This document shows, piece after piece, positions 11,674-22,023 of a stretch of DNA of 64,000 bases. Positions within the stretch are counted from its first letter, which is position 1. Each line of letters starts with the position of its first letter. The stretch comes from Methylotetracoccus oryzae (lineage in GTDB: Bacteria > Pseudomonadota > Gammaproteobacteria > Methylococcales > Methylococcaceae). The notes under the pieces were generated by a model that made no database searches, was not told the DNA's origin, and saw only the letters and a program-made list of their open reading frames with translations. Position numbers and translations under genes: made by a program. The stretch lies in the NCBI RefSeq assembly GCF_006175985.1, contig NZ_SRSH01000008.1:150893-214892 (forward strand), read 5' to 3'.

Positions 11674-11884
11674 ATGGCGTAGGATGCGGGCCGGTGCGGC
11701 GACGGCCAACCCACTTGAATGCGGGCGCACAACTACGGATTGCGACCGTCGGTACCAATCGAGGTTTCATGCTTTACAAATACGAAATACAACCTGACTT
11801 GCCGCGACATCCGGCTTCTCACCCGCCTCGGTGCATTGGGTCACCGAGTCGTTTCGCCGCGGGTATTTGCCGCTGGAGCTCGCC
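11674..11884. other. Non-coding spacer where murF is expected
   Basis: In most gammaproteobacterial dcw clusters murF lies between murE and mraY. Here 211 bases separate the two. No frame gives a recognisable MurF fragment: the ATP loop, N-terminal domain and C-terminal end are all missing. A stretch around 11769-11800 is A/T-richer than the surroundings, but I see no convincing promoter pair. This is the longest gap inside the otherwise overlapping cluster. Confidence 0.7.
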
Positions 11885-12967
11885 ATGCTTCTGACCCTGA
11901 CGCGCTGGCTGGAAAGCTATTTTGACATTTTCCGTGTTTTCAACTACCTGACCTTCCGCGGGATCCTCGGGGTACTCACAGCTTTGTTGATCTCGTTTCT
12001 GGTCGGGCCGGCGATGATTCGGCGGCTGAGCCGTTACAAGATCGGGCAAAGCATTCGTGAGGACGGGCCGCAGAGCCATTTCTCGAAGGCCGGCACGCCG
12101 ACCATGGGCGGTGCATTGATCCTGGTTTCGATCGCCGCCAGCACCCTGCTCTGGGGAGACCTGACCAATCGTTACATCTGGACCGTGCTCTCGGTCACGC
12201 TTGCCTTTGGCATCGTCGGTTTCGTCGATGACTACCGTAAGCTGGTACTGCGAAACAGCAAAGGGTTGCTGGCTCGCGAGAAGTACTTCTGGCAGTCGGT
12301 GTTCGGCCTCGCGGCCGCCTTGTTTCTTTACTTCTCGGCGTCGACGCCAGCCGAGACGCAATATATCGTGCCGTTCTTCAAAAGCGTTGTGATCGATCTC
12401 GGTCCCGGGTACGTCTTGCTGACCTATCTCGTCATCGTAGGCACTAGCAATGCCGTGAACCTGACCGACGGTCTCGACGGTCTTGCGATCATGCCAACCG
12501 TGATGGTCGGAGGGGCCCTCGGCATCTTCGCCTACGCGTCGGGGCACGCGAGCTTTGCCGAATATCTGGGTATCCCTTTCGTACCGAAGGCGGGCGATCT
12601 GGTTGTATTCTGCGGCTCACTGGTCGGCGCGGGTCTCGGGTTTCTGTGGTTCAATGCCTATCCTGCTCAGGTTTTCATGGGCGACGTGGGCGCGCTGGCT
12701 CTCGGCGCGGCACTCGGTGCCCTGGCTGTCCTGGTACGCCAGGAAGTTGTGCTGATGATCATGGGCGGCGTCTTCGTAATGGAAACGGTCTCGGTCGTAT
12801 TGCAGGTCGCCTCCTTCAAGATGACCGGAAAGCGCATCTTCCGCATGGCGCCGCTGCATCATCATTTCGAGCTCAAGGGCTGGCCGGAGCCGCGCGTGAT
12901 CGTTCGTTTCTGGATCGTCACCGTCATTCTGGTGCTCGCCGGTCTGGCGACCTTGAAGCTGCGCTGA
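11885..12967 (+). CDS. mraY: Phospho-MurNAc-pentapeptide translocase MraY
   Basis: MraY transfers phospho-MurNAc-pentapeptide to undecaprenyl phosphate to make lipid I at the inner membrane. The product is 360 residues, the same as E. coli MraY, and is almost entirely membrane helices. Catalytic-type motifs are visible: the DDYRK aspartate pair in [20 protein letters not shown], and the HHHFE loop in [12 protein letters not shown]. The ATG at 11885 gives the family-typical start [10 protein letters not shown]; an upstream in-frame codon would add an unconserved extension. Confidence 0.96.
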   Translation: MLLTLTRWLESYFDIFRVFNYLTFRGILGVLTALLISFLVGPAMIRRLSRYKIGQSIREDGPQSHFSKAGTPTMGGALILVSIAASTLLWGDLTNRYIWTVLSVTLAFGIVGFVDDYRKLVLRNSKGLLAREKYFWQSVFGLAAALFLYFSASTPAETQYIVPFFKSVVIDLGPGYVLLTYLVIVGTSNAVNLTDGLDGLAIMPTVMVGGALGIFAYASGHASFAEYLGIPFVPKAGDLVVFCGSLVGAGLGFLWFNAYPAQVFMGDVGALALGAALGALAVLVRQEVVLMIMGGVFVMETVSVVLQVASFKMTGKRIFRMAPLHHHFELKGWPEPRVIVRFWIVTVILVLAGLATLKLR

Positions 12968-12983
12968 GCAAAGGGAGTTCGCC

Positions 12984-14348
12984 TTGACCCGTAACCTGAC
13001 CGATTCCCGTCTGGCTGCCGCCGGGCTAAGCCCCGATTCGCGGGCGCTGATCGTCGGTCTCGGCAAGACCGGTTTGTCGGTCGCCCGTTTCCTGGCCGGG
13101 AAAGGTATCCGCTTCGCCGTGGTCGACAGCCGTTCCGACCCCCCGGGCCTGAATGCGTTGCGGGAAGCATTCCCCGATGTCGGGGTTTTCCTTGGTGATT
13201 TCGCCCCAGCGGCCTTCGCCGCCGCGACGCATCTGATCGTGAACCCCGGCGTGGCGTTGGATATTCCTCCCATCGCGGCGGCGGCTGCCAGGGGGGCGCG
13301 AGTGCTGGGTGATGTGGATTTGTTTGCCTGCTGCGCGAACGCGCCGGTGGTCGGCATTACCGGCTCAAACGGCAAGAGCACCGTGACGGCGCTGCTCGGG
13401 CTGATGGCAGAGCGCGACGAACGCCGAGTCCGGGTCGGCGGGAACCTGGGCGAGCCCATGCTCGATCTGCTGGACGACGAAGCCGAACTCTATGTGTTGG
13501 AGTTGTCGAGCTTTCAGCTGGAACGCTCGTCGCTGCTGGAGCCGCTCGCCGCAACCGTGTTGAACGTCACTCCCGACCATATGGATCGCTACGCGGATCT
13601 GGAGGGCTACGCGGCGGCCAAAGCGCGGATCTTCAATGGAAATGGTGTCATGGTGCTGACCCAGGATGATCCCATCGTAGCCGCGATGGCGCAGCCGGGG
13701 CGTCGGGTCGTCTGGTTCGGCTTGAACGGCGCTGCTGATTTCCGTCTCCAGGAGCGCGAGGGAGAGGTGTGGCTGACCCGGGGTGAGCAGTTCCTGATGC
13801 CGGCGGGCGAGGTTCGGATTCGCGGGCAGCACAATCTGAGCAATGCGCTCGCGGCGCTAGCCCTGGGGACGGCTGCCGGCCTTTCGGAGCAGGCGATGGC
13901 CGATGCGCTGAGAGTTTTCCCGGGATTGGAACACCGGATGCAGTGGGTTGCCGAGCGGCATGGGGTGACTTACGTGAACGACTCGAAGGCGACCAACGTC
14001 GGAGCCTGCCTGGCGGCGCTTTCGGGTCTGACCGGAAAGGCCGTGCTGATTGCGGGCGGGGACGGCAAGGGCGCGGATTTCAGCATACTGCGGGATGCTG
14101 CGGCCCGACACCTTCGGGCCGCGGTGTTGATGGGCAAGGATGCGGCGCTGCTGCAATCCGCCCTGGGTCACGTGGTGCCGGTCTCCCGAGTGAACAACAT
14201 GCACGAGGCGGTCGCCGCCGCCGCGGCTCTGGCTCAGGACGGGGATACCGTCTTGCTCGCCCCGGCCTGTGCCAGCCTTGATCAGTATCGCGATTATCAG
14301 CACCGGGGTCAGGTATTCGTGGAAGCCGTTCGGAGTTTGCCGGCATGA
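12984..14348 (+). CDS. murD: UDP-MurNAc-L-alanine:D-glutamate ligase MurD
   Basis: MurD adds D-glutamate to UDP-MurNAc-L-Ala in the cytoplasm. The 454-residue product has an N-terminal Rossmann-like domain (LIVGLGKTGLSVARFL), the ATP loop ITGSNGKSTVTALLG near residue 127, LNVTPDHMDRY, and a C-terminal domain with NDSKATN and LAPACASLDQY. The start is TTG at 12984, six bases after the strong ribosome site AAAGGGAG. The stop overlaps the ftsW ATG (ATGA). Confidence 0.96.
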   Translation: MTRNLTDSRLAAAGLSPDSRALIVGLGKTGLSVARFLAGKGIRFAVVDSRSDPPGLNALREAFPDVGVFLGDFAPAAFAAATHLIVNPGVALDIPPIAAAAARGARVLGDVDLFACCANAPVVGITGSNGKSTVTALLGLMAERDERRVRVGGNLGEPMLDLLDDEAELYVLELSSFQLERSSLLEPLAATVLNVTPDHMDRYADLEGYAAAKARIFNGNGVMVLTQDDPIVAAMAQPGRRVVWFGLNGAADFRLQEREGEVWLTRGEQFLMPAGEVRIRGQHNLSNALAALALGTAAGLSEQAMADALRVFPGLEHRMQWVAERHGVTYVNDSKATNVGACLAALSGLTGKAVLIAGGDGKGADFSILRDAAARHLRAAVLMGKDAALLQSALGHVVPVSRVNNMHEAVAAAAALAQDGDTVLLAPACASLDQYRDYQHRGQVFVEAVRSLPA

Positions 14349-15547
14349 AGCATGCGGTTGTAGCACAACGCAGCCAGGGGGTGGTCCTGGCCTGGGGACA
14401 GAATCGTTTTTACGTCGATACCCTACTCCTGCTCGCGGCGAGTGGTTTGCTGATTCTTGGGTTCATCATGGTGTCGTCGGCTTCGCTTCATCTGGGCGAT
14501 AAGTTCGCGGACGACAGCTTCTTTTTTCCCAAGCATCAGTTGGCCCATATCCTTGCCGGCTTTCTCCTGGCAGTGACGGTCGCCACGGTTAAACTGGATA
14601 CTTGGCAGAAGTCCTCATTCGTTTTGTTTGGTTTCGGCATCCTGTTATTGCTGATCGTGCTGATCCCAGGGTTGGGCACCCGCGTCAATGGGGCTATCCG
14701 CTGGCTTAACCTGTTCGGCGTCCGGATCCAGGTTTCCGAGATCTTCAAACTCATCGCGGTCATCTATGTTGCCAGTTATCTGACGCGACATCTGGACGTC
14801 GTCCGCTCGTCCGTGCTCGGGATGGTGTACCCCCTCGGTTTGTTGGCGATCGCCTGCGGGTTGCTGTTGATGGAGCCCGATTTCGGAGCCTCCGCGGTGA
14901 TCATGGCAACGGCGCTGGGCATGCTGTTCGTCGGGGGCGCGCGTCTTTGGCCTTTCGGGGTTTTGGCCGGCCTGATGGCGGTTTCAGCGGTCGCCCTCGT
15001 CGTTACGGCAGAATATCGCCTGAAGCGCGTGTTGAGCTTTCTGGACCCGTGGGCGGATCCGCTGAACACCGGATTCCAGTTGACTCAGGCGCTAATCGCC
15101 TTCGGACGTGGCGAATGGACGGGTGTGGGACTGGGATCTAGCGTTCAGAAGCTCTTCTATTTGCCGGAGGCCCACACGGATTTCCTGTTTTCCGTAATCG
15201 GCGAGGAACTGGGTCTCCTGGGTGCCTGCGCCGTGATCCTGCTGTTTGCCGTCGTCGTGTGGCGGGCGTTCGCCATTGGTCGGCTGGCCGAGCAGCAGGG
15301 TTTGCGCTTCGGTGCGTATCTTGCGTACGGCATCGGGATCTGGTTCGGCCTGCAGGCTTTCATCAACATGGGCGTCAACATGGGGATGCTGCCGACCAAG
15401 GGCCTGACCTTGCCCCTTATGAGCTACGGCGGCGGCAGTATGATCGTGACCTGCGCGGCGCTGGCGCTATTGCTGCGTGTGCGCTCAGAAGCCGTTGAGC
15501 GGCGACTCGGCGGACCCCGGATCCGGACGACATGGGCACGCGCATAG
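14345..15547 (+). CDS. ftsW: Septal peptidoglycan glycosyltransferase FtsW
   Basis: FtsW is the SEDS-family polymerase that builds septal glycan strands together with FtsI. The 400-residue product has about ten membrane helices. Family motifs include the NGAIRWL segment, LLMEPDFGASAV, and the C-terminal LPLMSYGGGSMI signature. Its N-terminal cytoplasmic tail is short. It starts by an ATGA overlap with murD and its last 16 bases overlap murG. Confidence 0.96.
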   Translation: MKHAVVAQRSQGVVLAWGQNRFYVDTLLLLAASGLLILGFIMVSSASLHLGDKFADDSFFFPKHQLAHILAGFLLAVTVATVKLDTWQKSSFVLFGFGILLLLIVLIPGLGTRVNGAIRWLNLFGVRIQVSEIFKLIAVIYVASYLTRHLDVVRSSVLGMVYPLGLLAIACGLLLMEPDFGASAVIMATALGMLFVGGARLWPFGVLAGLMAVSAVALVVTAEYRLKRVLSFLDPWADPLNTGFQLTQALIAFGRGEWTGVGLGSSVQKLFYLPEAHTDFLFSVIGEELGLLGACAVILLFAVVVWRAFAIGRLAEQQGLRFGAYLAYGIGIWFGLQAFINMGVNMGMLPTKGLTLPLMSYGGGSMIVTCAALALLLRVRSEAVERRLGGPRIRTTWARA

Positions 15548-16599
15548 TCATCATGGCCGGTGGTACCGGCGGACATGTCTACCCGGCGCTCGCCGTCGCG
15601 GAGGAATTGCGCACCCGGGGGTGCGAGCTGGTCTGGATGGGGACGCAACGAGGCCTGGAGTCGCGTGTGGTGCCGTCCGCGGGGTTCGCATTGGAGACAC
15701 TGAGTGTCGCAGGTCTTCGCGGTAAGAATTGGCGCGAACGCGTCACCGGCCCGTTTCTGTTGCTCAAGTCCTGTCTGCAGGCCATCGGCATCCTTCGGCG
15801 CCATCGGCCGCAAGTGGTGCTGGGATTCGGCGGGTTCGTCTCGGGCCCGGGCGGGCTGATGAGCCGTTTGTTGGGCGTCCCGCTCGTGATACATGAACAG
15901 AACTGCATCCCCGGGACTACCAACCGCTGGCTTGCGAAAAGCGCCCGCAAGGTGTTGGAAGCCTTTCCCGGCAGTTTTCCGAAGGAGCGGCAAGCGGAGT
16001 GCACCGGGAACCCGGTGCGCCGAGCCCTGATCGAGATTGCCGCGCAACGCGCATCCCGACTGCCTGATGCTCCGCTCCGCATCTTCGTTTTCGGCGGAAG
16101 CCTCGGCGCACAAGCCTTGAATGAGATCGTCCCGGAGGCCTTGGCCCAGCTAAATCTCCCTTGCGAGATCCGGCATCAGACCGGTGCGGCGATGCGGGAT
16201 CAGACCGCTGCGTTGTACCGTCGTCTGGGGGTGGCTTCGGAAGTCGTCGCGTTCATTGACGACATGGCCAGTGCCTATCGCTGGGCCGATCTGGCGGTTT
16301 GCCGGTCCGGTGCCATGACCGTCAGCGAGCTGGCGGTCGTCGCCTTGCCGGCGATCCTGGTGCCCTATCCGCACGCGATCGATGATCATCAGACCGCCAA
16401 TGCTCGGTTTTTCGAGCAGGGAGGCGCCGGTCGCTGTGTCCCTCAGAACGAATTGACCGCCGCAGGCCTTGCTGCGCTCATTCGTGAACTGGCCGCCGAT
16501 CCCGAGACATTGGTGGCAATGGGCCGCCAGGCAAGCACTCTCGCCAAGCCGGAGGCGGCGCAACGGGTCGCGGATATCGCTCTGGAGGAGGCACGATGA
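15532..16599 (+). CDS. murG: Lipid II synthase MurG
   Basis: MurG is the GT28-family enzyme that adds GlcNAc to lipid I to form lipid II on the inner face of the membrane. The 355-residue product begins [20 protein letters not shown], the membrane-associated glycine loop, and has [12 protein letters not shown] and the donor-binding region [11 protein letters not shown]. The start overlaps ftsW by 16 bases and the stop overlaps the murC ATG. Confidence 0.96.
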   Translation: MGTRIVIMAGGTGGHVYPALAVAEELRTRGCELVWMGTQRGLESRVVPSAGFALETLSVAGLRGKNWRERVTGPFLLLKSCLQAIGILRRHRPQVVLGFGGFVSGPGGLMSRLLGVPLVIHEQNCIPGTTNRWLAKSARKVLEAFPGSFPKERQAECTGNPVRRALIEIAAQRASRLPDAPLRIFVFGGSLGAQALNEIVPEALAQLNLPCEIRHQTGAAMRDQTAALYRRLGVASEVVAFIDDMASAYRWADLAVCRSGAMTVSELAVVALPAILVPYPHAIDDHQTANARFFEQGGAGRCVPQNELTAAGLAALIRELAADPETLVAMGRQASTLAKPEAAQRVADIALEEAR

Positions 16600-18041
16600 T
16601 GACCAGTTTCGAGGCCCCGCTGAGCGGTTCGCCCATGCGTCGGATTCGCCGTATACATTTTGTCGGTATTGGCGGTGCGGGCATGAGCGGGATTGCCGAG
16701 GTGCTGCTCGGCCTCGGATACCAGGTGTCCGGGTCTGATCTGAGGGAAGGTCCTGCCACCTTGCATCTGCGCCATTTGGGGGCAGAGATTGCGATAGGCC
16801 ACGCTGTCGCGAATGTCCAAGGCGCTCAGGTCGTGGTAATATCCAGTGCCGTCGCGTCGGCGAACGTCGAGGTGGTTGCTGCGCGTGAGCAACGTATCCC
16901 GGTGATTTCGCGGGCGGAGATGCTGGCCGAGCTAATGCGGTTTCGCTACGGGATCGCCGTTGCGGGCACGCATGGCAAGACCACGACGACCAGCCTCACG
17001 GCCAGCATTTTGGCCGAGGCGGGGTTGGATCCGACATTCGTTATTGGCGGGAAGCTGAATAGCGCAGGCACCAACGCCCAGTTGGGGGCGGGACAGTATC
17101 TGGTCGCAGAGGCTGACGAAAGCGATGCGTCCTTCCTGCACCTACAGCCGATGATCGCTGTTGTCACGAACATCGATCAGGACCACATGGAGACCTACGG
17201 TGGGGACCTCGGCAAGCTCCAGGACACTTTCATCGAATTCATACATCAACTGCCGTTCTATGGCCTCGCGGTACTATGCCGTGACGATCCCGGCGTTCAG
17301 GCAGCGTTGCCCCGCATCAGTAAGCCCGTGAGATCCTATGGCATCTCTGAGGGGGCAGACGTGCGTGCCGAGAATATCCGCCAGGTCGGGCTGGCGAGTC
17401 ATTTCGAACTCGTCCGCGAGGGGCGGGCGGGACGCCTCGACGTCACGCTCAATCTGCCAGGGCGGCACAATGTTCAGAATTCGCTGGCCGCCATTGCGGT
17501 CGCGACCGAACTGGAGGTGCCGGACGACCTTATTCTGCGGGCCTTACGCAATTTCCGCGGCATCGGCCGCCGTTTTCAGATCAATGCCGAAGTCCCGCGG
17601 GGCGAACAGAGCGTGACATTCGTCGACGACTACGGTCACCATCCGCGCGAAGTGGCGGCAACCCTTGACGCCGCGCGCGAAGCATGGCCGGATCGCCGGC
17701 TGCTGATGGTATTCCAACCGCATCGCTATACCCGTACCCGCGATCTCTTCGAAGACTTCGTCCGGGTGCTCTCGAAACCTGACCTTCTGGTCCTGCTTGA
17801 CGTCTACGCCGCCGGCGAGGCGGCGATCGCGGGTGCCGACGGGCGCTCGTTGAGCCGCGCCATCCGTGTCAGAGGGCGGATCGACCCAATTTTCGTCGAA
17901 GAGTTGGATGAGTTGGCGGAAGTCCTGGCCCCCCTGATCGAACCGGGTGACGTCGTCCTGACGCTGGGCGCTGGAAATATCGGTGCGGCCGCGGCTGCGC
18001 TGCCGAAAGCGCTTGCGGAGATGTGGCATGGCGACCGCTAG
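16596..18041 (+). CDS. murC: UDP-MurNAc:L-alanine ligase MurC
   Basis: MurC joins L-alanine to UDP-MurNAc, the first step of stem-peptide assembly. The 481-residue product has the N-terminal [17 protein letters not shown], the ATP loop [12 protein letters not shown] near residues 125-136, [11 protein letters not shown] and a C-terminal domain with [18 protein letters not shown]. Two consecutive ATGs (16596, 16599) are possible; the first overlaps the murG stop. Confidence 0.96.
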   Translation: MMTSFEAPLSGSPMRRIRRIHFVGIGGAGMSGIAEVLLGLGYQVSGSDLREGPATLHLRHLGAEIAIGHAVANVQGAQVVVISSAVASANVEVVAAREQRIPVISRAEMLAELMRFRYGIAVAGTHGKTTTTSLTASILAEAGLDPTFVIGGKLNSAGTNAQLGAGQYLVAEADESDASFLHLQPMIAVVTNIDQDHMETYGGDLGKLQDTFIEFIHQLPFYGLAVLCRDDPGVQAALPRISKPVRSYGISEGADVRAENIRQVGLASHFELVREGRAGRLDVTLNLPGRHNVQNSLAAIAVATELEVPDDLILRALRNFRGIGRRFQINAEVPRGEQSVTFVDDYGHHPREVAATLDAAREAWPDRRLLMVFQPHRYTRTRDLFEDFVRVLSKPDLLVLLDVYAAGEAAIAGADGRSLSRAIRVRGRIDPIFVEELDELAEVLAPLIEPGDVVLTLGAGNIGAAAAALPKALAEMWHGDR

Positions 18042-18975
18042 TTTCCGCGTGGAGCAGCCGGTCGGGCTGGCTGGGCCGGCCGGTACCGAGACTTTTAATG
18101 CAACGTTGGCCGAATTCACGTCGTGGCGCGTTGGCGGACCAGCCGACCGGCTGTATCTCCCCGCAGATGCGTCCGATCTCAGCCATTACCTGCAGACACT
18201 CGCGCCGACGGAGTCTGTCTTTTGGCTGGGTCTCGGAAGCAACCTCCTGGTTCGAGATGGGGGTGTCCGGGGTGTCGTGATTTGTACGAAAAATCGCTTG
18301 AAGTCGATTGAACGTCGCGACGGCCTGCGCGTGTTCGTCCAGAGCGGCGTCCCGTGCGCGCACGTGGCGCGCTTCTGCGCCGACGCCGCGTGGGGTGGCG
18401 GTGAGTTCCTCGCCGGCATCCCTGGGACAGTGGGTGGCGCGTTGGCCATGAACGCCGGTGCTTTCGGCGGTGAGACCTGGGAACTCGTCGAACGCGTGCA
18501 GACCATGGATCGCATGGGCGTCTGCCGGTGGCGCGCGGCGGCGGAGTTCACGGTGGGCTATCGCTCGGTGGTCGGGCTTCCGGTGGATGAATGGTTCATC
18601 GGCGCCGAGTTGCGCCTGCAGCCGGGCAATGCCTCGGCATCGCGCAGCAAGATTCGGGAATTGCTCGCGCGGCGTGCCGGTACCCAGCCGACGAACCTGC
18701 CCAGCTGTGGCTCAACCTTTCGCAACCCGCCCGGAGATCACGCCGGTCGACTAATCGAAGCCTGCGGACTTAAGGGATTCCAGCTCGGCGGTGCGCAGGT
18801 CTCGACCAAGCACGCCAATTTTCTCGTGAATTTGGGCCATGCCACGGCAGAGGATATCGAGCGGTTGATCTTGCACGTTCAATCTGAAGTTAACCGGTTA
18901 TGCGGCGTGACCCTGCATCCGGAAGTGCGGATCGTCGGGGAGAGGCTGGCGGCGACGGGAGGGCGTAGCAAGTGA
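18028..18975 (+). CDS. murB: UDP-N-acetylenolpyruvoylglucosamine reductase MurB
   Basis: MurB is the FAD- and NADPH-dependent enzyme that completes UDP-MurNAc. The 315-residue product shows the FAD-binding motifs [26 protein letters not shown] and [16 protein letters not shown], and [19 protein letters not shown], which holds the proton-donor serine. It lacks the inserted segment of the longer E. coli (type I) protein, so it resembles the compact class. The ATG at 18028 overlaps the end of murC by 14 bases. Confidence 0.95.
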   Translation: MATASFRVEQPVGLAGPAGTETFNATLAEFTSWRVGGPADRLYLPADASDLSHYLQTLAPTESVFWLGLGSNLLVRDGGVRGVVICTKNRLKSIERRDGLRVFVQSGVPCAHVARFCADAAWGGGEFLAGIPGTVGGALAMNAGAFGGETWELVERVQTMDRMGVCRWRAAAEFTVGYRSVVGLPVDEWFIGAELRLQPGNASASRSKIRELLARRAGTQPTNLPSCGSTFRNPPGDHAGRLIEACGLKGFQLGGAQVSTKHANFLVNLGHATAEDIERLILHVQSEVNRLCGVTLHPEVRIVGERLAATGGRSK

Positions 18976-19898
18976 AGTATCGGGTGCGGCAGGCTGAAGA
19001 GTTCGGGCACGTCGCCGTGCTGATGGGCGGTACGGCCGCGGAGCGCGAGGTTTCGTTGAAGAGCGGACAAGCGGTGTTGGCCGCGCTGCAACAGCGAGGG
19101 ATTCGGGCGACCGCCGTCGATGTGCGCGGGAATCTCGTTGCCAGCGTCCTTGATCAGGGCTTTGACCGTGCCTTCAATATCATTCACGGCCGGGGCGGGG
19201 AAGACGGAGTGCTGCAAGGCACCTTGGAATCCTTACGCCTGCCATACACCGGCAGCGGGGTGCTCGCATCGGCCCTGGCCATGGACAAGCTCCGGACCAA
19301 GTTGTGCTGGATGGGAGCGTCCATTCCGACCCCGGCATGGTGCGCTCTGGACGACGACTCCGATTTGCAGCGCTGCGCCGAGACCATCGGCTTCCCGGTG
19401 ATCGTCAAGCCGTCCGCCGAGGGTTCCAGCATCGGCATGAGTCGTGCGGAGACGCTCGACGAGCTGCAGGCCGCCTGGCAGGCCGCATCGGCCTTTAATT
19501 GCCGCGTCTTCGCCGAGCAGTGGGTGGAAGGCAGGGAATATACGGCGGCGATCCTGAAGGACGAGCCCCTGCCGCTGATTCGTTTGGAGACGCCTAACGC
19601 GTTCTATGACTTCGACGCGAAATACCGGGCGAACACGACCCGCTACCACTGTCCCAGCGGGCTCGACGAGGCGACTGAGCGTCGTTTTCAGCAGCTGGCA
19701 TTGAAGGCATGTCGTGCCGTCGGCGTCGAGGGTTGGGGGCGTGTCGATCTGTTGGTCGACGGCAACGGTCAGCCCTGGCTGATCGAAGTCAATACCGTTC
19801 CGGGCATGACTGACCACAGCTTGGTGCCCATGGCCGCCAAGGCGGCAGGAATCCCGTTCGACGAACTCGTCTGGCGGATTCTGGAAACCAGCTGTTGA
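18972..19898 (+). CDS. ddl: D-alanine--D-alanine ligase Ddl
   Basis: Ddl makes the D-Ala-D-Ala dipeptide of the pentapeptide stem and is the target of cycloserine. The 308-residue ATP-grasp protein has EREVSLKSGQAVLAAL, HGRGGEDGVLQGTLE, KPSAEGSSIGMS, EQWVEGREYT and the metal-binding end WLIEVNTVPGMTDHS. It is closest to DdlB, as expected from the dcw position. The GTG start overlaps the murB stop (GTGA). Confidence 0.95.
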   Translation: MKYRVRQAEEFGHVAVLMGGTAAEREVSLKSGQAVLAALQQRGIRATAVDVRGNLVASVLDQGFDRAFNIIHGRGGEDGVLQGTLESLRLPYTGSGVLASALAMDKLRTKLCWMGASIPTPAWCALDDDSDLQRCAETIGFPVIVKPSAEGSSIGMSRAETLDELQAAWQAASAFNCRVFAEQWVEGREYTAAILKDEPLPLIRLETPNAFYDFDAKYRANTTRYHCPSGLDEATERRFQQLALKACRAVGVEGWGRVDLLVDGNGQPWLIEVNTVPGMTDHSLVPMAAKAAGIPFDELVWRILETSC

Positions 19899-20764
19899 TG
19901 AGACCCAGAACCGCAGTGACGCGGCGCAGAGCGCCGCAACAGAGCCTGCGCTCGCCGCTGACGGCACGGTGGCTGGCCCCCTTGCTCAGTCTCGGGCTGC
20001 TTGGCGTCATCGGTTATGGCGCGTGGACCTATTGGAATCAGAGCTTGCGCCATGCCTATCCGATCCGCTACGTTCGAATCGAAGGCAAGATTCTCCAACT
20101 CGACGAGAGCGAGCTCAGCTCGGCGATCTCACCCCTGGCGCAGGGTGGTTTTTTTGACGTCGACCTGTCGGCGATCGAGGCAGTTGGCCGCTCGTTCCCC
20201 TGGGTGGAAGACCTCCGAGTGGTCCGTCAATGGCCGGATACGCTGATCGTGAACGTCAGCGAGCATCGACCGGCCGCGCGCTGGAACCAGGGAAGTCTCC
20301 TGAACGACCGAGGCGTCCGGTTTACCCCGGCGAGCCTTGGGGGATTCGACGCGCTGCCCGTTCTGTCCGGACCTGAAGGACAGGAACGTGCAGTGTTCGC
20401 GGTGTTGAGCAAGCTGAATGCGATGATCCAGGGCGACGACGTCCGCGTCGGCAGGCTGCAATTGACCGCCCGACAAAGCTGGACCGCAACGCTTTCCGAT
20501 GGCCAGGAAATCGTCATCGGGCGCCAGGACCCGGTAGCCAGCTTCGAGCGCCTTCGGCGTTGGTTGCCAAGCCTGGAGCGCCGGCGCGGGGCCTTTGTGA
20601 AGCGAGTCGACCTGCGCTACCGCAACGGTTTTGCCGTGGTCTGGGGTCTGGCAACCGAACCGGAGCCAGCGCCCGACGAAAACGGTGCAGCTGGGGGCAC
20701 GGGAGCCTCTCTCCAGCCGTTCATGCAACGTCCAAACTCACATCTTGCGGCGCTTCAATGGTAA
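19898..20764 (+). CDS. ftsQ: Cell division protein FtsQ
   Basis: FtsQ is a bitopic membrane protein that links early and late divisome proteins. The 288-residue product has an arginine-rich cytoplasmic tail, one membrane helix (about residues 29-46, LAPLLSLGLLGVIGYGAW), a POTRA domain beginning at YPIRYVRIEGKILQLDESEL, and a beta domain with RQWPDTLIVNVSEHRPAARWN. The ATG shares one base with the ddl stop. The end overlaps ftsA by 7 bases. Confidence 0.93.
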   Translation: MRPRTAVTRRRAPQQSLRSPLTARWLAPLLSLGLLGVIGYGAWTYWNQSLRHAYPIRYVRIEGKILQLDESELSSAISPLAQGGFFDVDLSAIEAVGRSFPWVEDLRVVRQWPDTLIVNVSEHRPAARWNQGSLLNDRGVRFTPASLGGFDALPVLSGPEGQERAVFAVLSKLNAMIQGDDVRVGRLQLTARQSWTATLSDGQEIVIGRQDPVASFERLRRWLPSLERRRGAFVKRVDLRYRNGFAVVWGLATEPEPAPDENGAAGGTGASLQPFMQRPNSHLAALQW

Positions 20765-21993
20765 GAAAAGCAGACAGAAACTTGATCGTCGGCCTCGATA
20801 TCGGAACGTCCAAGGTCGCCTGTATCGTCGGCGAACTGAACGGCGATCACGATATCGAGGTGGTTGGCATCGGCACGCATCCGTCGCGGGGCATCAAGAA
20901 AGGTGTCGTCGTGAACCTGGAAACCACCGTGCTGTCGATTCAGCGGGCGGTCGAGGAGGCCGAGTTGATGGCGGGTTGCCGAATCAATTCGGTCTATGCC
21001 GGCATCGCCGGAAGCCATATCACGAGCATGAATTCGCATGGCATCGTGGCCATCCGCGACAAGGAAGTCACGCAGGCCGACGTGGACCGCGTGATCGATT
21101 CGGCGCGCGCGGTGGCCATTCCGGCCGATCAGAAAATTCTGCACATCCTGCCGCAGGAATTCGTCATCGACCGCCAGGAGGGCATCCGCGAGCCGATCGG
21201 CATGTCCGGCATCCGCCTGGAAGCCCGCGTGCACATCGTCACCGGCGCGGTCAGCGCCGCGCAGAACATCGTCAAATGCATACGGCGTTGCGGCCTGGAG
21301 GTCGAGGACATCATTCTCGATCAGTTGGCCTCGTGTACCGCGGTGCTCAGCGAGGACGAGAAGGATCTCGGTGTGTGTCTCGTCGACATCGGCGGCGGCA
21401 CCACCGACATCGCCGTGTTCACGGATGGCGCCATCCGACACACTGCCGTCATTCCGATCGCCGGGGACCAGGTCACCAACGACATCGCCGTGGCCCTGCG
21501 CACGCCCACGCAGTTTGCCGAGGACATCAAGCTTCGCCACGGTTGCGCGCTGACTCAGCTGGCCAAACTCGAAGATACGATCGAGGTACCGAGTATTGGG
21601 GACCGTCCGGCGCGCAAGATCTCGCGCCTGAATCTGGCCGAAATCGTGGAACCACGCTACGAGGAACTTCTGCTGTTGGTGCAGGGGGAGTTGCGGCGCA
21701 GCGGGTTTGAAGACCTGATCGCGGCGGGCTTGGTGATTACGGGCGGCAGTGCGCGCGTCGAAGGTCTGACCGAGCTCGCGGAAGAGATCTTCCATGTTCC
21801 GGTGCGCGTCGGGGTGCCGCAGCATGTCACGGGTCTGACCGATGTCGTGCGCAACCCAATCTATGCAACCGGTGCCGGGTTGTTGCTATTCGCTCGCCAG
21901 CATCAGGGCGGAGGAGACCGGCAGTTCGTGGCGGGGCCGGGGTTCAAGGGCGTATGGACCAGGATGCGGAACTGGTTCAGTGGGAGTTTTTAG
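20758..21993 (+). CDS. ftsA: Cell division protein FtsA
   Basis: FtsA is the actin-like ATPase that tethers FtsZ to the membrane and recruits later division proteins. The 411-residue product has LIVGLDIGTSKVACIVGEL (phosphate 1), the family-specific 1C region, LVDIGGGTTDIAVF (phosphate 2), VITGGSARVEG (adenosine loop) and a C-terminal amphipathic helix ending VWTRMRNWFSGSF, the membrane-targeting sequence. The ATG at 20758 is chosen because the family starts here; upstream frame belongs to ftsQ coding sequence. Confidence 0.97.
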   Translation: MVRKADRNLIVGLDIGTSKVACIVGELNGDHDIEVVGIGTHPSRGIKKGVVVNLETTVLSIQRAVEEAELMAGCRINSVYAGIAGSHITSMNSHGIVAIRDKEVTQADVDRVIDSARAVAIPADQKILHILPQEFVIDRQEGIREPIGMSGIRLEARVHIVTGAVSAAQNIVKCIRRCGLEVEDIILDQLASCTAVLSEDEKDLGVCLVDIGGGTTDIAVFTDGAIRHTAVIPIAGDQVTNDIAVALRTPTQFAEDIKLRHGCALTQLAKLEDTIEVPSIGDRPARKISRLNLAEIVEPRYEELLLLVQGELRRSGFEDLIAAGLVITGGSARVEGLTELAEEIFHVPVRVGVPQHVTGLTDVVRNPIYATGAGLLLFARQHQGGGDRQFVAGPGFKGVWTRMRNWFSGSF

Positions 21994-22023
21994 GCATATC
22001 AAACCGAACGTGAGGGATTGAGC

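Noticed and set aside
11674..11884. Decayed murF pseudogene
   Set aside because: None of the three forward frames shows any MurF motif, so a remnant cannot be supported.
20755..21825. Minus-strand open frame of over 350 codons opposite ftsA
   Set aside because: It is a shadow of the ftsA frame; ftsA is clearly the real gene.
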